Below, piece by piece: positions 14,301 to 28,000 of a stretch of 64,000 bases of DNA; within the stretch, counting starts at the first letter, position 1, and each line of letters starts with the position of its first letter. The DNA lies in NCBI RefSeq assembly GCF_050947875.1, contig NW_027460291.1, positions 24,713,868 through 24,777,867 on the forward strand. Direction: 5' to 3'. This DNA comes from Dermacentor variabilis. Lineage: Eukaryota; Arthropoda; Arachnida; Ixodida; Ixodidae. Below the pieces are notes generated by a model. That model searched no databases. It saw nothing but the letters and a program-made list of their open reading frames with translations, and was not told where the DNA came from. A program made the position numbers and the translations under genes.

Positions 14301-17300
14301 ATGAACCTCTTTGATGCCAACACTTTAGCGAGCTACGCCATAAATGCATTGGGTATCCGACACTCTGTCGGTGCTGGTGTTCAATAAAGCACTTTGAGCC
14401 TACTTAGGTCACTGGGTGTGTGCCAGTAGGTGACTGCCTCTCTTCCATGTACGTCTTTCACATCATCTTGGGTAACTAGGTATGTGCCACTGGGAGTGTG
14501 CCTATCCAAGATTACTAAAACGATCCCTTAAACTTAACTTATGCTGGCTGGAATCGATCCCACGCCACAAGGATTCCTCAACCTCAGAAAACTGGCGCAT
14601 TAGCAGGCTGCGCCACATATGCATGTGGAATGTGCCGGTCCTCAATGAACCTCTTTGATGCCAACACTTTAGCGAGCTACGCCATAAATGCATTGGGTAT
14701 CCGACACTCTGTCGGTGCTGGTCTTAAATAAAGCACTTTGAGCCTACTTAGGTCACTGGGTGTGTGCCAGTAGGTGACTGCCTCTCTTCCATGTACGTCT
14801 TTCACGTCATCTTGGGTAACTAGGTATGTGCCACTGGGAGTGTGCCGTTCCACAATGACTAAAACAATCCCTTAAACTTAACTTACACCGGCTGGAACCG
14901 ATCCCACGCCACAAGGATTCCTCAACCTCAGAAAACTGGCGCATTAGCAGGCTGCGCCACATATGCATGTGGAATGTGCCGGTCCTCAATGAACCTCTTT
15001 GATGCCAACACTTTAGCAAGCTGCGCCATAAATGCATTGCGTATGTCATACTCTGTCGGTCTGGTCTTCAATAAAGCACTTTGACCCTACTTAGGTCACT
15101 TGGTTTGTGCCAGTAGGTGACTGCCTCTCTTCCATGTACTTCTTTCACGTCATCTTGGGTAACTAGGTATGTGCCACTGGGAGTGTGCCGATCCACGATC
15201 TAGAACGATCCCTTAAACTTAACTTATGCCGGCTGCAATCGATCCCACGCCACAAGGATTCCTCAACCTCAGAAAACTGGCGCATGAGCAGGCTGCGCCA
15301 CTTATGCATGTGGAATGCGCCGGTCCTCAATGAACCTCTTTGATGTCAACACTTTAGCGAGCAACGCCATAAATGCATTGGGTATCCGATACTCTGTCGG
15401 TGCTGGTCTTCAATAAAGCACTTTGAGCCTTCTGAGGTCACTGGGTACGTGCCAGTAGGTGACTGCCTCTCTTCCATGTACGTCTTTCACGTCATCTTGG
15501 GTAACTAGGTATGTGCCACTGGGAGTGTGCCGATCCACGATTACTAAAACGATCCCTTAAACTTAACTTATGCCGGCTGGAATCGATCCCACGCCACAGG
15601 GATTCCTCAACCTCAGAAAACTGGCGCATTAGCAGGCTGCGCCACATATGCATGTGGAATGTGCCGGTCCTCAATGAACCTCTTTGATGCCAACACTTTA
15701 GCGAGCTACGCCATAAACGCATTGGGTATCCGACACTCTGTCGGTGCTGGTCTTCAATAAAGCACTTTGAGCCTACTTAGGTCACTGGGTGTGTGCCAGT
15801 AGGTGACTGCCTCTCTTCCATGTACGTCTTTCACGTCATCTTGGGTAACTAGGTATGTGCCACTGGGAGTGTGCCGATCCACGATGACTAAAACGATCCC
15901 TTAATTAAACTTAACTTATGCCGGCTGGAATCGATCCCACGCCACAAGGATTCTTCAACCTCAGAAGACTGGCGCATTAGAAGGCTGCGCCACATATGCT
16001 TGTGGCGTGTGCCGGTCCTGAATCAACCTCTTTGATGCGAACATATTAGCGAGCTACGCCATAAATGCATTGGGTATCCGATACTCTGTCGGTGCTGGTC
16101 TTCAATAAAGCGCTTTCAGCCTTCTTAGGTCACTGGGTATGTGCCAGTAGGTGACTGCCTCTCTTCCATGTACGTCTTTCACATCATCTTGGGTAACTAG
16201 GTATGTGCCACTGGGAGTGTGCCTATCCAAGATTACTAAAACGATCCCTTAAACTTAACTTATGCTGGCTGGAATCGATCCCACGCCACAACGATTCCTC
16301 AACCTCAGAAAACTGGCGCATGAGCAGGCTGCGCCACATATGCATGTGGAATGTGCCGGTCCTCAATGAACCTCTTTGATGCCAACACTTTAGCGAGCTA
16401 CGACATAAATGCATTGGGTATCCGACACTCTGTCGGTACTGGTCTTCAAAAAAGCAATTTGAGCCTTCTTAGGTCACTGGGTATGTGCCAGTAGGTGACT
16501 GCCTCTCTTCCATGTACGTTTTTCACGTCATCTTGGGTAACTAGGTATGTGCCACTGGGAGTGTGCCGATCCACGATTACTAAAACGATCCCTTAAACTC
16601 AACTTATGCCGGCTGGAATCGATCCCACGCCACAGGGATTCCTCAACCTCAGAAAACTGGCGCATTAGCAGGCTGTGCCACATATGCATGTGGAATGGGC
16701 CGGTCCTCAATGAACCTCTTTGATGCCAACACTTTAGCGAGCTACGCCATAAATGCATTGGGTATCCGATACTCTGTCGGTGCTGGTCTTCAATAAAGCA
16801 CTTTGAGCCTTCTTAGGTCACTGGGTGTGTGCCAGTAGGTGAGTGCCTCTCTTCCATGTACGTCTTTCACGTCATCTTGGGTAACTAGGTATGTGCCACT
16901 GGGAGTCTCCCGATCCACGATGACTAAAAACGATACCTTAAACTTAACTTACGTTGGCTGGAATCGATCCCAAGCCACAAGGATTCCTCAACCTCAGAAA
17001 ACTGGCGCATTAGTAGGCTGCGCCACATATGCTTGTGGAGTGTGCCGGTCCTCAATGAACCTCTTTGAGGCGAACACTTTAGCGAGTTTCGCCATAAATG
17101 CATTGGGTATCCGATACTCTGTCGGTGCTGGTCTTCAATAAAGCACTTTGAGCCTTCTTAGGTCACTGGGTATGTGCCAGTAGGTGAGTGCCTCTCTTCC
17201 ATGTATGTCTTTCACGTCATCTTGGGTAACTAGGTATGTGCCATTGGGAGTCTCCCGATCCACGATGACTAAAACGATCCCTTGAACTTAACTTGTGTTG

Positions 17301-18248
17301 GCTGGAATCGATCCTAGGCCACAAGGATTCCTCAACCTCAGAAAACTGGCGCATGAGCAGGCTGTGCCACATATGCATGTGGAATGTGCCGGTCCTCAAT
17401 GAACCTCTTTGATGCCAACACTTTAGCGAGCTACGCCATAAATGCATTGGGTATCCGACACTCTGTCGGTGCTGGTCTTAAATAAAGCACTTTGAGCCTA
17501 CTTAGGTCACTGGGTGTGTGCCAGTAGGTGACTGCCTCTCTTCCATGTACGTCTTTCACGTCATCTTGGGTAACTAGGTATGTGCCACTGGGAGTCTCCC
17601 GATCCACGATGACTAAAACGATCCCTTAAACTTAACTTATGTTGGCTGGAATCGATCCTAGGCCACAAGGATTCCTCAACCTCAGAAAACTGGCGCATGA
17701 GCAGGCTGCGCCACATATGCATGTGGAATGTGCCGGTCCTCAATGAACCTCTTTGATGCCAACACTTTAGCGAGCTACGCCATAAATGCATTGGGTATCC
17801 GACACTCTGTCGGTGCTGGTGTTCAATAAAGCACTTTGAGCCTACTTAGGTCACTGGGTGTGTGCCAGTAGGTGACTGCCTCTCTTCCATGTACGTCTTT
17901 CACATCATCTTGGGTAACTAGGTATGTGCCACTGGGAGTGTGCCTATCCAAGATTACTAAAACGATCCCTTAAACTTAACTTATGCTGGCTGGAATCGAT
18001 CCCACGCCACAAGGATTCCTCAACCTCAGAAAACTGGCGCATTAGCAGGCTGCGCCACATATGCATGTGGAATGTGCCGGTCCTCAATGAACCTCTTTGA
18101 TGCCAACATTTTAGCAAGCTACGCCGTAAATGCATTGGGTATGTGATACTCTGTCGGTGCTGCTCTTCAATAAAGCACTTTGAGCCTACTTAGGTCACTG
18201 GGTGTGTGCCAGTAGGTGACTGCCTCTCTTCCATGTACGTCTTTCACG
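11365..18248. repeat. Higher-order repeat: two 10-monomer blocks of 3,442 bp
   Basis: The distinctive monomer with ACACCGGCTGGAACCG at 11365 recurs at 14807, and the following nine monomers recur in order with a constant shift of 3,442 bp. A short 341-bp monomer (CGATCTAGAACG, 11709 and 15151), an AATT-bearing monomer and a five-A variant (ACTAAAAACGATACC, 13490 and 16930 areas) are shared. The copies are nearly identical. Confidence 0.88.
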
Positions 18249-21200
18249 TAATCTTGGGTAACTAGGTATGTGCCACTGGGAGTGTGCCGCTCCACGGTGA
18301 CTAAAACGATCCCTTGAACTTAACTTATGCCGGCTGGAATCGATCCCACGCCACAAGGATTCCTCAACCTCAGAAAACTGGCGCATTAGCAGGCTGCGCC
18401 ACATATGCATGTGGAATGTGCCGGTCCTCAATGAACCTCTTTGATGCCAACACTTTAGCGAGCTACGCCATAAATGCATTGGGTATCCGACACTCTGTCG
18501 GTGCTGGTGTTCAATAAAGCACTTTGAGCCTACTTAGGTCACTGGGTGTGTGCCAGTAGGTGACTGCCTCTCTTCCATGTACGTCTTTCACATCATCTTG
18601 GGTAACTAGGTATGTGCCACTGGGAGTGTGCCTATCCAAGATTACTAAAACGATCCCTTAAACTTAACTTATGCTGGCTGGAATCGATCCCACGCCACAA
18701 GGATTCCTCAACCTCAGAAAACTGGCGCATTAGCAGGCTGCGCCACATATGCATGTGGAATGTGCCGGTCCTCAATGAACCTCTTTGATGCCAACATTTT
18801 AGCAAGCTACGCCGTAAATGCATTGGGTATGTGATACTCTGTCGGTGCTGCTCTTCAATAAAGCACTTTGAGCCTACTTAGGTCACTGGGTGTGTGCCAG
18901 TAGGTGACTGCCTCTCTTCCATGTACGTCTTTCACGTCATCTTGGGTAACTAGGTATGTGCCACTGGGAGTGTGCCGATCCACGATGACTAAAACGATCC
19001 CTTAATTAAACTTAACTTATGCCGGCTGGAATCGATCCCACGCCACAAGGATTCTTCAACCTCAGAAGACTGGCGCATTAGAAGGCTGCGCCACATATGC
19101 TTGTGGCGTGTGCCGGTCCTGAATCAACCTCTTTGATGCGAACATATTAGCGAGCTACGCCATAAATGCATTGGGTATCCGATACTCTGTCGGTGCTGGT
19201 CTTCAATAAAGCGCTTTCAGCCTTCTTAGGTCACTGGGTATGTGCCAGTAGGTGACTGCCTCTCTTCCATGTACGTCTTTCACATCATCTTGGGTAACTA
19301 GGTATGTGCCACTGGGAGTGTGCCTATCCAAGATTACTAAAACGATCCCTTAAACTTAACTTATGCTGGCTGGAATCGATCCCACGCCACAACGATTCCT
19401 CAACCTCAGAAAACTGGCGCATGAGCAGGCTGCGCCACATATGCATGTGGAATGTGCCGGTCCTCAATGAACCTCTTTGATGCCAACACTTTAGCGAGCT
19501 ACGACATAAATGCATTGGGTATCCGACACTCTGTCGGTACTGGTCTTCAAAAAAGCAATTTGAGCCTTCTTAGGTCACTGGGTATGTGCCAGTAGGTGAC
19601 TGCCTCTCTTCCATGTACGTTTTTCACGTCATCTTGGGTAACTAGGTATGTGCCACTGGGAGTGTGCCGATCCACGATTACTAAAACGATCCCTTAAACT
19701 CAACTTATGCCGGCTGGAATCGATCCCACGCCACAGGGATTCCTCAACCTCAGAAAACTGGCGCATTAGCAGGCTGTGCCACATATGCATGTGGAATGGG
19801 CCGGTCCTCAATGAACCTCTTTGATGCCAACACTTTAGCGAGCTACGCCATAAATGCATTGGGTATCCGATACTCTGTCGGTGCTGGTCTTCAATAAAGC
19901 ACTTTGAGCCTTCTTAGGTCACTGGGTGTGTGCCAGTAGGTGAGTGCCTCTCTTCCATGTACGTCTTTCACGTCATCTTGGGTAACTAGGTATGTGCCAC
20001 TGGGAGTCTCCCGATCCACGATGACTAAAAACGATACCTTAAACTTAACTTACGTTGGCTGGAATCGATCCCAAGCCACAAGGATTCCTCAACCTCAGAA
20101 AACTGGCGCATTAGTAGGCTGCGCCACATATGCTTGTGGAGTGTGCCGGTCCTCAATGAACCTCTTTGAGGCGAACACTTTAGCGAGTTTCGCCATAAAT
20201 GCATTGGGTATCCGATACTCTGTCGGTGCTGGTCTTCAATAAAGCACTTTGAGCCTTCTTAGGTCACTGGGTATGTGCCAGTAGGTGAGTGCCTCTCTTC
20301 CATGTATGTCTTTCACGTCATCTTGGGTAACTAGGTATGTGCCATTGGGAGTCTCCCGATCCACGATGACTAAAACGATCCCTTGAACTTAACTTGTGTT
20401 GGCTGGAATCGATCCTAGGCCACAAGGATTCCTCAACCTCAGAAAACTGGCGCATGAGCAGGCTGTGCCACATATGCATGTGGAATGTGCCGGTCCTCAA
20501 TGAACCTCTTTGATGCCAACACTTTAGCGAGCTACGCCATAAATGCATTGGGTATCCGACACTCTGTCGGTGCTGGTCTTAAATAAAGCACTTTGAGCCT
20601 ACTTAGGTCACTGGGTGTGTGCCAGTAGGTGACTGCCTCTCTTCCATGTACGTCTTTCACGTCATCTTGGGTAACTAGGTATGTGCCACTGGGAGTCTCC
20701 CGATCCACGATGACTAAAACGATCCCTTAAACTTAACTTATGTTGGCTGGAATCGATCCTAGGCCACAAGGATTCCTCAACCTCAGAAAACTGGCGCATG
20801 AGCAGGCTGCGCCACATATGCATGTGGAATGTGCCGGTCCTCAATGAACCTCTTTGATGCCAACACTTTAGCGAGCTACGCCATAAATGCATTGGGTATC
20901 CGACACTCTGTCGGTGCTGGTGTTCAATAAAGCACTTTGAGCCTACTTAGGTCACTGGGTGTGTGCCAGTAGGTGACTGCCTCTCTTCCATGTACGTCTT
21001 TCACATCATCTTGGGTAACTAGGTATGTGCCACTGGGAGTGTGCCTATCCAAGATTACTAAAACGATCCCTTAAACTTAACTTATGCTGGCTGGAATCGA
21101 TCCCACGCCACAAGGATTCCTCAACCTCAGAAAACTGGCGCATTAGCAGGCTGCGCCACATATGCATGTGGAATGTGCCGGTCCTCAATGAACCTCTTTG

Positions 21201-21619
21201 ATGCCAACATTTTAGCAAGCTACGCCGTAAATGCATTGGGTATGTGATACTCTGTCGGTGCTGCTCTTCAATAAAGCACTTTGAGCCTACTTAGGTCACT
21301 GGGTGTGTGCCAGTAGGTGACTGCCTCTCTTCCATGTACGTCTTTCACGTAATCTTGGGTAACTAGGTATGTGCCACTGGGAGTGTGCCGCTCCACGGTG
21401 ACTAAAACGATCCCTTGAACTTAACTTATGCCGGCTGGAATCGATCCCACGCCACAAGGATTCCTCAACCTCAGAAAACTGGCGCATTAGCAGGCTGCGC
21501 CACATATGCATGTGGAATGTGCCGGTCCTCAATGAACCTCTTTGATGCCAACACTTTAGCAAGCTACGCCATAAATGCATTGGGTATCCGATACTCTGTC
21601 GGTGCTGGTCTTCAATAAA
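15836..21619. repeat. Higher-order repeat: shift 3,101 bp (9 monomers)
   Basis: The segment 15836-18518 recurs at 18937-21619, shift 3,101 bp. It is a third copy of most of the preceding 10-monomer block with one monomer fewer, consistent with unequal exchange. Confidence 0.82.
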
Positions 21620-22037
21620 GCACTTTGAGCCTTCTTAGGTCACTGGGTATGTGCCAGTAGGTGAGTGCCTCTCTTCCATGTACGTCTTTCACGTCATCTT
21701 GGGTAACTAGGTATGTGCCACTGGGAGTCTCCCGATCCACGATGACTAAAACGATCCCTTAAACTTAACTTAAGTTGGCTGGAATCGATCCCAGGCCACA
21801 AGGATTCCTCAACCTCAGAAAACTGGCGCATGAGCAGGCTGCGCCAGATATGCATGTGGAATGTGCCGGTCCTCAATGAACCTCTTTGATGCCAACACTT
21901 TAGCGAGCTACGCCATAATTGCATTGGGTATCCGACACTCTGTCGGTGCTGGTCTTCAATAAAGCAGTTTGAGCCTGCTTAGGTCACTGGGTGTGTGCCA
22001 GTAGGTGACTGCCTCCCTTCCATGTACGTCTTTCACG

Positions 22038-25000
22038 TCATCTTGGGCAACTAGGTATGTGCCACTGGGAGTGTGCCGATCCACGATTACTAAAACGATC
22101 CCTTAAACTTAACTTATGCCGGCTGGAATCGATCCCACGCCACAGGGATTCCTCAACCTCAGAAAACTGGCGCATTACCAGGCTGTGCCACATATGCATG
22201 TGGAATGTGCCGGTCCTCAATGAACCTCTTTGATGCCAACACTTTAGCGAGCTACGCCATAAATGCATTGGATATCCGATACTATGTCGGTGCTGGTCTT
22301 CAATAAAGCACTTTGAGCCTACTTAGGTCACTGGGTGTGTGCCAGTAGGTGAGTGCCTCTCTTCCATGTACGTCTTTCACGTCATCTTGTGTAACTAGGT
22401 ATATGCCACTGGGATTGTGCCGATCCACGATACTAAAACGATCCCTTAATTAAACTTAACTTATGCCGGCTGGAATCGATCCCACGCCACAGGGATTCCT
22501 CAACCTCAGAAAACTGGCGCATTAGCAGGCTGTGCCACATATGCATGTGGAATGGGCCGGTCCTCAATGAACCTCTTTGATGCCAACACTTTAGCGAGCT
22601 ACGCCATAAATGCATTGGGTATCCGACACTCTGTCGGTGCTGGTCTTAAATAAAGCACTTTGAGCCTACTTAGGTCACTGGGTGTGTGCCAGTAGGTGAC
22701 TGCCTCTCTTCCATGTACGTCTTTCACGTCATCTTGGGTAACTAGCTATGTGCCACTGGGAGTGTGCCGATCCACGATGACTAGAACGATCCCTTAAACT
22801 TAACTTATGCCGGCTGGAATCGATCCCACGCCACAAGGATTCCTCAACCTCAGAAAACTGGCGCATGAGCAGGCTGCGCCACTTATGCATGTGGAATGCG
22901 CCGGTCCTCAATGAACCTCTTTGATGTCAACACTTTAGCGAGCAACGCCATAAATGCATTGGGTATCCGATACTCTGTCGGTGCTGGTCTTCAGTAAAGC
23001 ACTTTGAGCCTTCTTAGGTCACTGGGTATGTGCCAGTAGGTGACTGCCTCTCTTCCATGTACGTCTTTCACGTCATCTTGGGTAACTAGGTATGTGCCAC
23101 TGGGAGTGTGCCGATCCACGATGACTAAAACGACCCCTTAATTAAACTTAACTTATGCCGGCTGGAATCGATCCCAAGCCACAAGGATTCCTCAACCTCA
23201 GAAAACTGGCGCATTAGTAGGCTGCGCCACATATGCTTGTGGAGTGTGCCGGTCCTCAATGAACCTCTTTGAGGCGAACACTTTAGAGAGTTTCGCCATA
23301 AATGCATTGGGTATCCGATACTCTGTCGGTGCTGGTCTTCAATAAAGCACTTTGAGCCTTCTTAGGTCACTGGGTATGTGCCAGTAGGTGAGTGCCTCTC
23401 TTCCATGTATGTCTTTCACGTCATCTTGGGTAACTAGGTATGTGCCACTGGGAGTGTGCCGATCCACGATTACTAAAACGATCCCTTAAACTTAACTTAT
23501 GCCGGCTGGAATCGATCCCACGCCACAGGGATTCCTGAACCTCAGAAAACTGGCGCATTAGCAGGCTGCGCCACATATGCATGTGGAATGTGCCGGTCCT
23601 CAATTAAGCTCTTTGATGTCAACACTTTAGCGAGCTACGCCATCAATGCATTGGGTATCCGATACTCTGTCGGTGCTGGTCTTCAATAAAGCACTTTGAG
23701 CCTACTTAGGTCACTGGGTGTGTGCCAGTAGGTGAGTGTCTCTCTTCCATGTACGTCTTTCACGTCATCTTGGGTAACTAGGTATGTGCCACTGGGAGTG
23801 TGCCGATCCACGATGACTAAAACGATCCCTTAAACTTAACTTATGTTGGCTGGAATCGATCCTAGGCCACAAGGATTCCTCAACCTCAGAAAACTGGCGC
23901 ATGAGCAGGCTGCGCCACATATGCATGTGGAATGTGCCGGTCCTCAATGAACCTCTTTGATGCCAACACTTTAGCGAGCTACACCATAAATGCATTGGGT
24001 ATCCGACACTCTGTCGGTGCTGGTCTTCAATAAAGCACTTTGAGCCTACTTAGGTCACTGGGTGTGTGCCAGTAGGTGACTGCCTCTCTTCCATGTACGT
24101 CTTTCACATCATCTTGGGTAACTAGGTATGTGCCACTGGGAGTGTGCCTATCCAAGATTACTAAAACGATCCCTTAAACTTAACTTATGCTGGCTGGAAT
24201 CGATCCCACGCCACAAGGATTCCTCAACCTCAGAAAACTGGCGCATTAGCAGGCTGTGCCACATATGCATGTGGAATGTGCCGGTCCTCAATGAACCTCT
24301 TTGATGCCAACACTTTAGCGAGCTACGCCATAAGTGCGTTGGATATCCGATACTATGTCGGTGCTGGTCTTCAATAAAGCACTTTGAGCCTACTTAGGTC
24401 ACTGGGTGTGTGCCAGTAGGTGAGTGCCTCTCTTCCATGTACGTCTTTCACATCATCTTGGGTAACTAGGTATATGCCACTGGGATTGTGCCGATCCACG
24501 ATACTAAAACGATCCCTTAATTAAACTTAACTTATGCCGGCTGGAATCGATCCCACGCCACAAGGATTCTTCAACCTCAGAAAACTGGCGCATTAGTAGG
24601 CTGCGCCACATATGCTTGTGGAGTGTGCCGGTCCTCAATGAACCTCTTTGATGCGAACACTTTAGCGAGTTTCGCCATAAATGCATTGGGTATCCGATAC
24701 TCTGTCGGTGCTGGTCTTCAATAAAGCACTTTGAGCCTTCTTAGGTCACTGGGTATGTGCCAGTAGGTGAGTGCCTCTCTTCCATGTATGTCTTTCACGT
24801 CATCTTGGGTAACTAGGTATGTGCCACTGGGAGTCTCCCGATCCACGATGACTAAAACGATCCCTTAAACTTAACTTATGTTGGCTGGAATCGATCCTAG
24901 GCCACAAGGATTCCTCAACCTCAGAAAACTGGCGCATGAGCAGGCTGTGCCACATATGCATGTGGAATGTGCCGGTCCTCAATGAACCTCTTTGATGCCA

Positions 25001-28000
25001 ACACTTTAGCGAGCTACGCCATAAATGCATTGGGTATCCGACACTCTGTCGGTGCTGGTCTTAAATAAAGCACTTTGAGCCTACTTAGGTCACTGGGTAT
25101 GTGCCAGTAGGTGACTGCCTCTCTTCCATGTACGTCTTTCACGTCATCTTGGGTAACTAGGTATGTGCCACTGGGAGTGTGCCGATCCACGATGACTAGA
25201 ACGATCCCTTAAACTTAACTTATGCCGGCTGGAATCGATCCCACGCCACAAGGATTCCTCAACCTCAGAAAGCTGGCGCATGAGCAGGCTGCGCCACTTA
25301 TGCATGTGGAATGCGCCGGTCCTCAATGAACCTCTTTGATGCCAACACTTTAGCGAGCAACGCCATAAATGCATTGGGTATCCGATACTCTGTCGGTGCT
25401 GGTCTTCAATAAAGCACTTTGAGCCTTCTTAGGTCACTGGGTATGTGCCAGTAGGTGAGTGCCTCTCCTCCATGTACGTCTTTCACGTCATCTTGGGTAA
25501 CTAGGTATGTGCCACATGGAGTCTGCCGATCCAGGATGACTAAAACGATCCCTTAAACTTAACCTATGCCGGCTGGAATCAATCCCACGCCACAAGGATT
25601 TCTCAACCTCAGAAAACTGGCGCATTAGCAGGCTGCGCCACATATGCATGTGGAATGTGCCGGTCCTCAATGAACCTCTTTGATGCCAACACTTTAGCAA
25701 GCTACGCCATAAATGCATTGGGTATCCGATACTCTGTCGGTGCTGGTCTTCAATAAAGCACTTTGAGCCTTCTTAGGTCACTGGGTATGTGCCAGTAGGT
25801 GAGTGCCTCTCTTCCATGTACGTCTTTCACGTCATCTTGGGTAACTAGGTATGTGCCACTGGGAGTCTCCCGATCCACGATGACTAAAACGATCCCTTAA
25901 ACTTAACTTAAGTTGGCTGGAATCGATCCCAGGCCACAAGGATTCCTCAACCTCAGAAAACTGGCGCATGAGCAGGCTGCGCCAGATATGCATGTGGAAT
26001 GTGCCGGTCCTCAATGAACCTCTTTGATGCCAACACTTTAGCGAGCTACGCCATAATTGCATTGGGTATCCGACACTCTGTCGGTGCTGGTCTTCAATAA
26101 AGCAGTTTGAGCCTGCTTAGGTCACTGGGTGTGTGCCAGTAGGTGACTGCCTCCCTTCCATGTACGTCTTTCACGTCATCTTGGGCAACTAGGTATGTGC
26201 CACTGGGAGTGTGCCGAACCACGATTACTAAAACGATCCCTTAAACTTAACTTATGCCGGCTGGAATCGATCCCACGCCACAGGGATTCCTCAACCTCAG
26301 AAAACTGGCGCATTACCAGGCTGTGCCACATATGCATGTGGAATGTGCCGGTCCTCAATGAACCTCTTTGATGCCAACACTTTAGCGAGCTACGCCATAA
26401 ATGCATTGGATATCCGATACTATGTCGGTGCTGGTCTTCAATAAAGCACTTTGAGCCTACTTAGGTCACTGGGTGTGTGCCAGTAGGTGAGTGCCTCTCT
26501 TCCATGTACGTCTTTCACGTCATCTTGTGTAACTAGGTATATGCCACTGGGATTGTGCCGATCCACGATACTAAAACGATCCCTTAATTAAACTTAACTT
26601 ATGCCGGCTGGAATCGATCCCACGCCACAGGGATTCCTCAACCTCAGAAAACTGGCGCATTAGCAGGCTGTGCCACATATGCATGTGGAATGGGCCGGTC
26701 CTCAATGAACCTCTTTGATGCCAACACTTTAGCGAGCTACGCCATAAATGCATTGGGTATCCGACACTCTGTCGGTGCTGGTCTTAAATAAAGCACTTTG
26801 AGCCTACTTAGGTCACTGGGTGTGTGCCAGTAGGTGACTGCCTCTCTTCCATGTACGTCTTTCACGTCATCTTGGGTAACTAGCTATGTGCCACTGGGAG
26901 TGTGCCGATCCACGATGACTAGAACGATCCCTTAAACTTAACTTATGCCGGCTGGAATCGATCCCACGCCACAAGGATTCCTCAACCTCAGAAAACTGGC
27001 GCATGAGCAGGCTGCGCCACTTATGCATGTGGAATGCGCCGGTCCTCAATGAACCTCTTTGATGTCAACACTTTAGCGAGCAACGCCATAAATGCATTGG
27101 GTATCCGATACTCTGTCGGTGCTGGTCTTCAATAAAGCACTTTGAGCCTTCTTAGGTCACTGGGTATGTGCCAGTAGGTGACTGCGTCTCTTCCATGTAC
27201 GTCTTTCACGTCATCTTGGGTAACTAGGTATGTGCCACTGGGAGTGTGCCGATCCACGATGACTAAAACGACCCCTTAATTAAACTTAACTTATGCCGGC
27301 TGGAATCGATCCCAAGCCACAAGGATTCCTCAACCTCAGAAAACTGGCGCATTAGTAGGCTGCGCCACATATGCTTGTGGAGTGTGCCGGTCCTCAATGA
27401 ACCTCTTTGATGCCAACATTTTAGCAAGCTACGCCGTAAATGCATTGGGTATGTGATACTCTGTCGGTGCTGCTCTTCAATAAAGCACTTTGAGCCTACT
27501 TAGGTCACTGGGTGTGTGCCAGTAGGTGACTGCCTCTCTTCCATGTACGTCTTTCACGTAATCTTGGGTAACTAGGTATGTGCCACTGGGAGTGTGCCGC
27601 TCCACGGTGACTAAAACGACCCCTTGAACTTAACTTATGCCGGCTGGAATCGATCCCACGCCACAAGGATTCCTCAACCTCAGAAAACTGGCGCATTAGC
27701 AGGCTGCGCCACATATGCATGTGGAATGTGCCGGTCCTCAATGAACCTCTTTGATGCCAACACTTTAGCAAGCTACGCCATAAATGCATTGGGTATCCGA
27801 TACTCTGTCGGTGCTGGTCTTCAATAAAGCACTTTGAGCCTTCATAGGTCACTGGGTATGTGCCAGTAGGTGAGTGCCTCTCTTCCATGTACGTCTTTCA
27901 CGTCATCTTGGGTAACTAGGTATGTGCCACTGGGAGTCTCCCGATCCACGATGACTAAAACGATCCCTTAAACTTAACTTAAGTTGGCTGGAATCGATCC

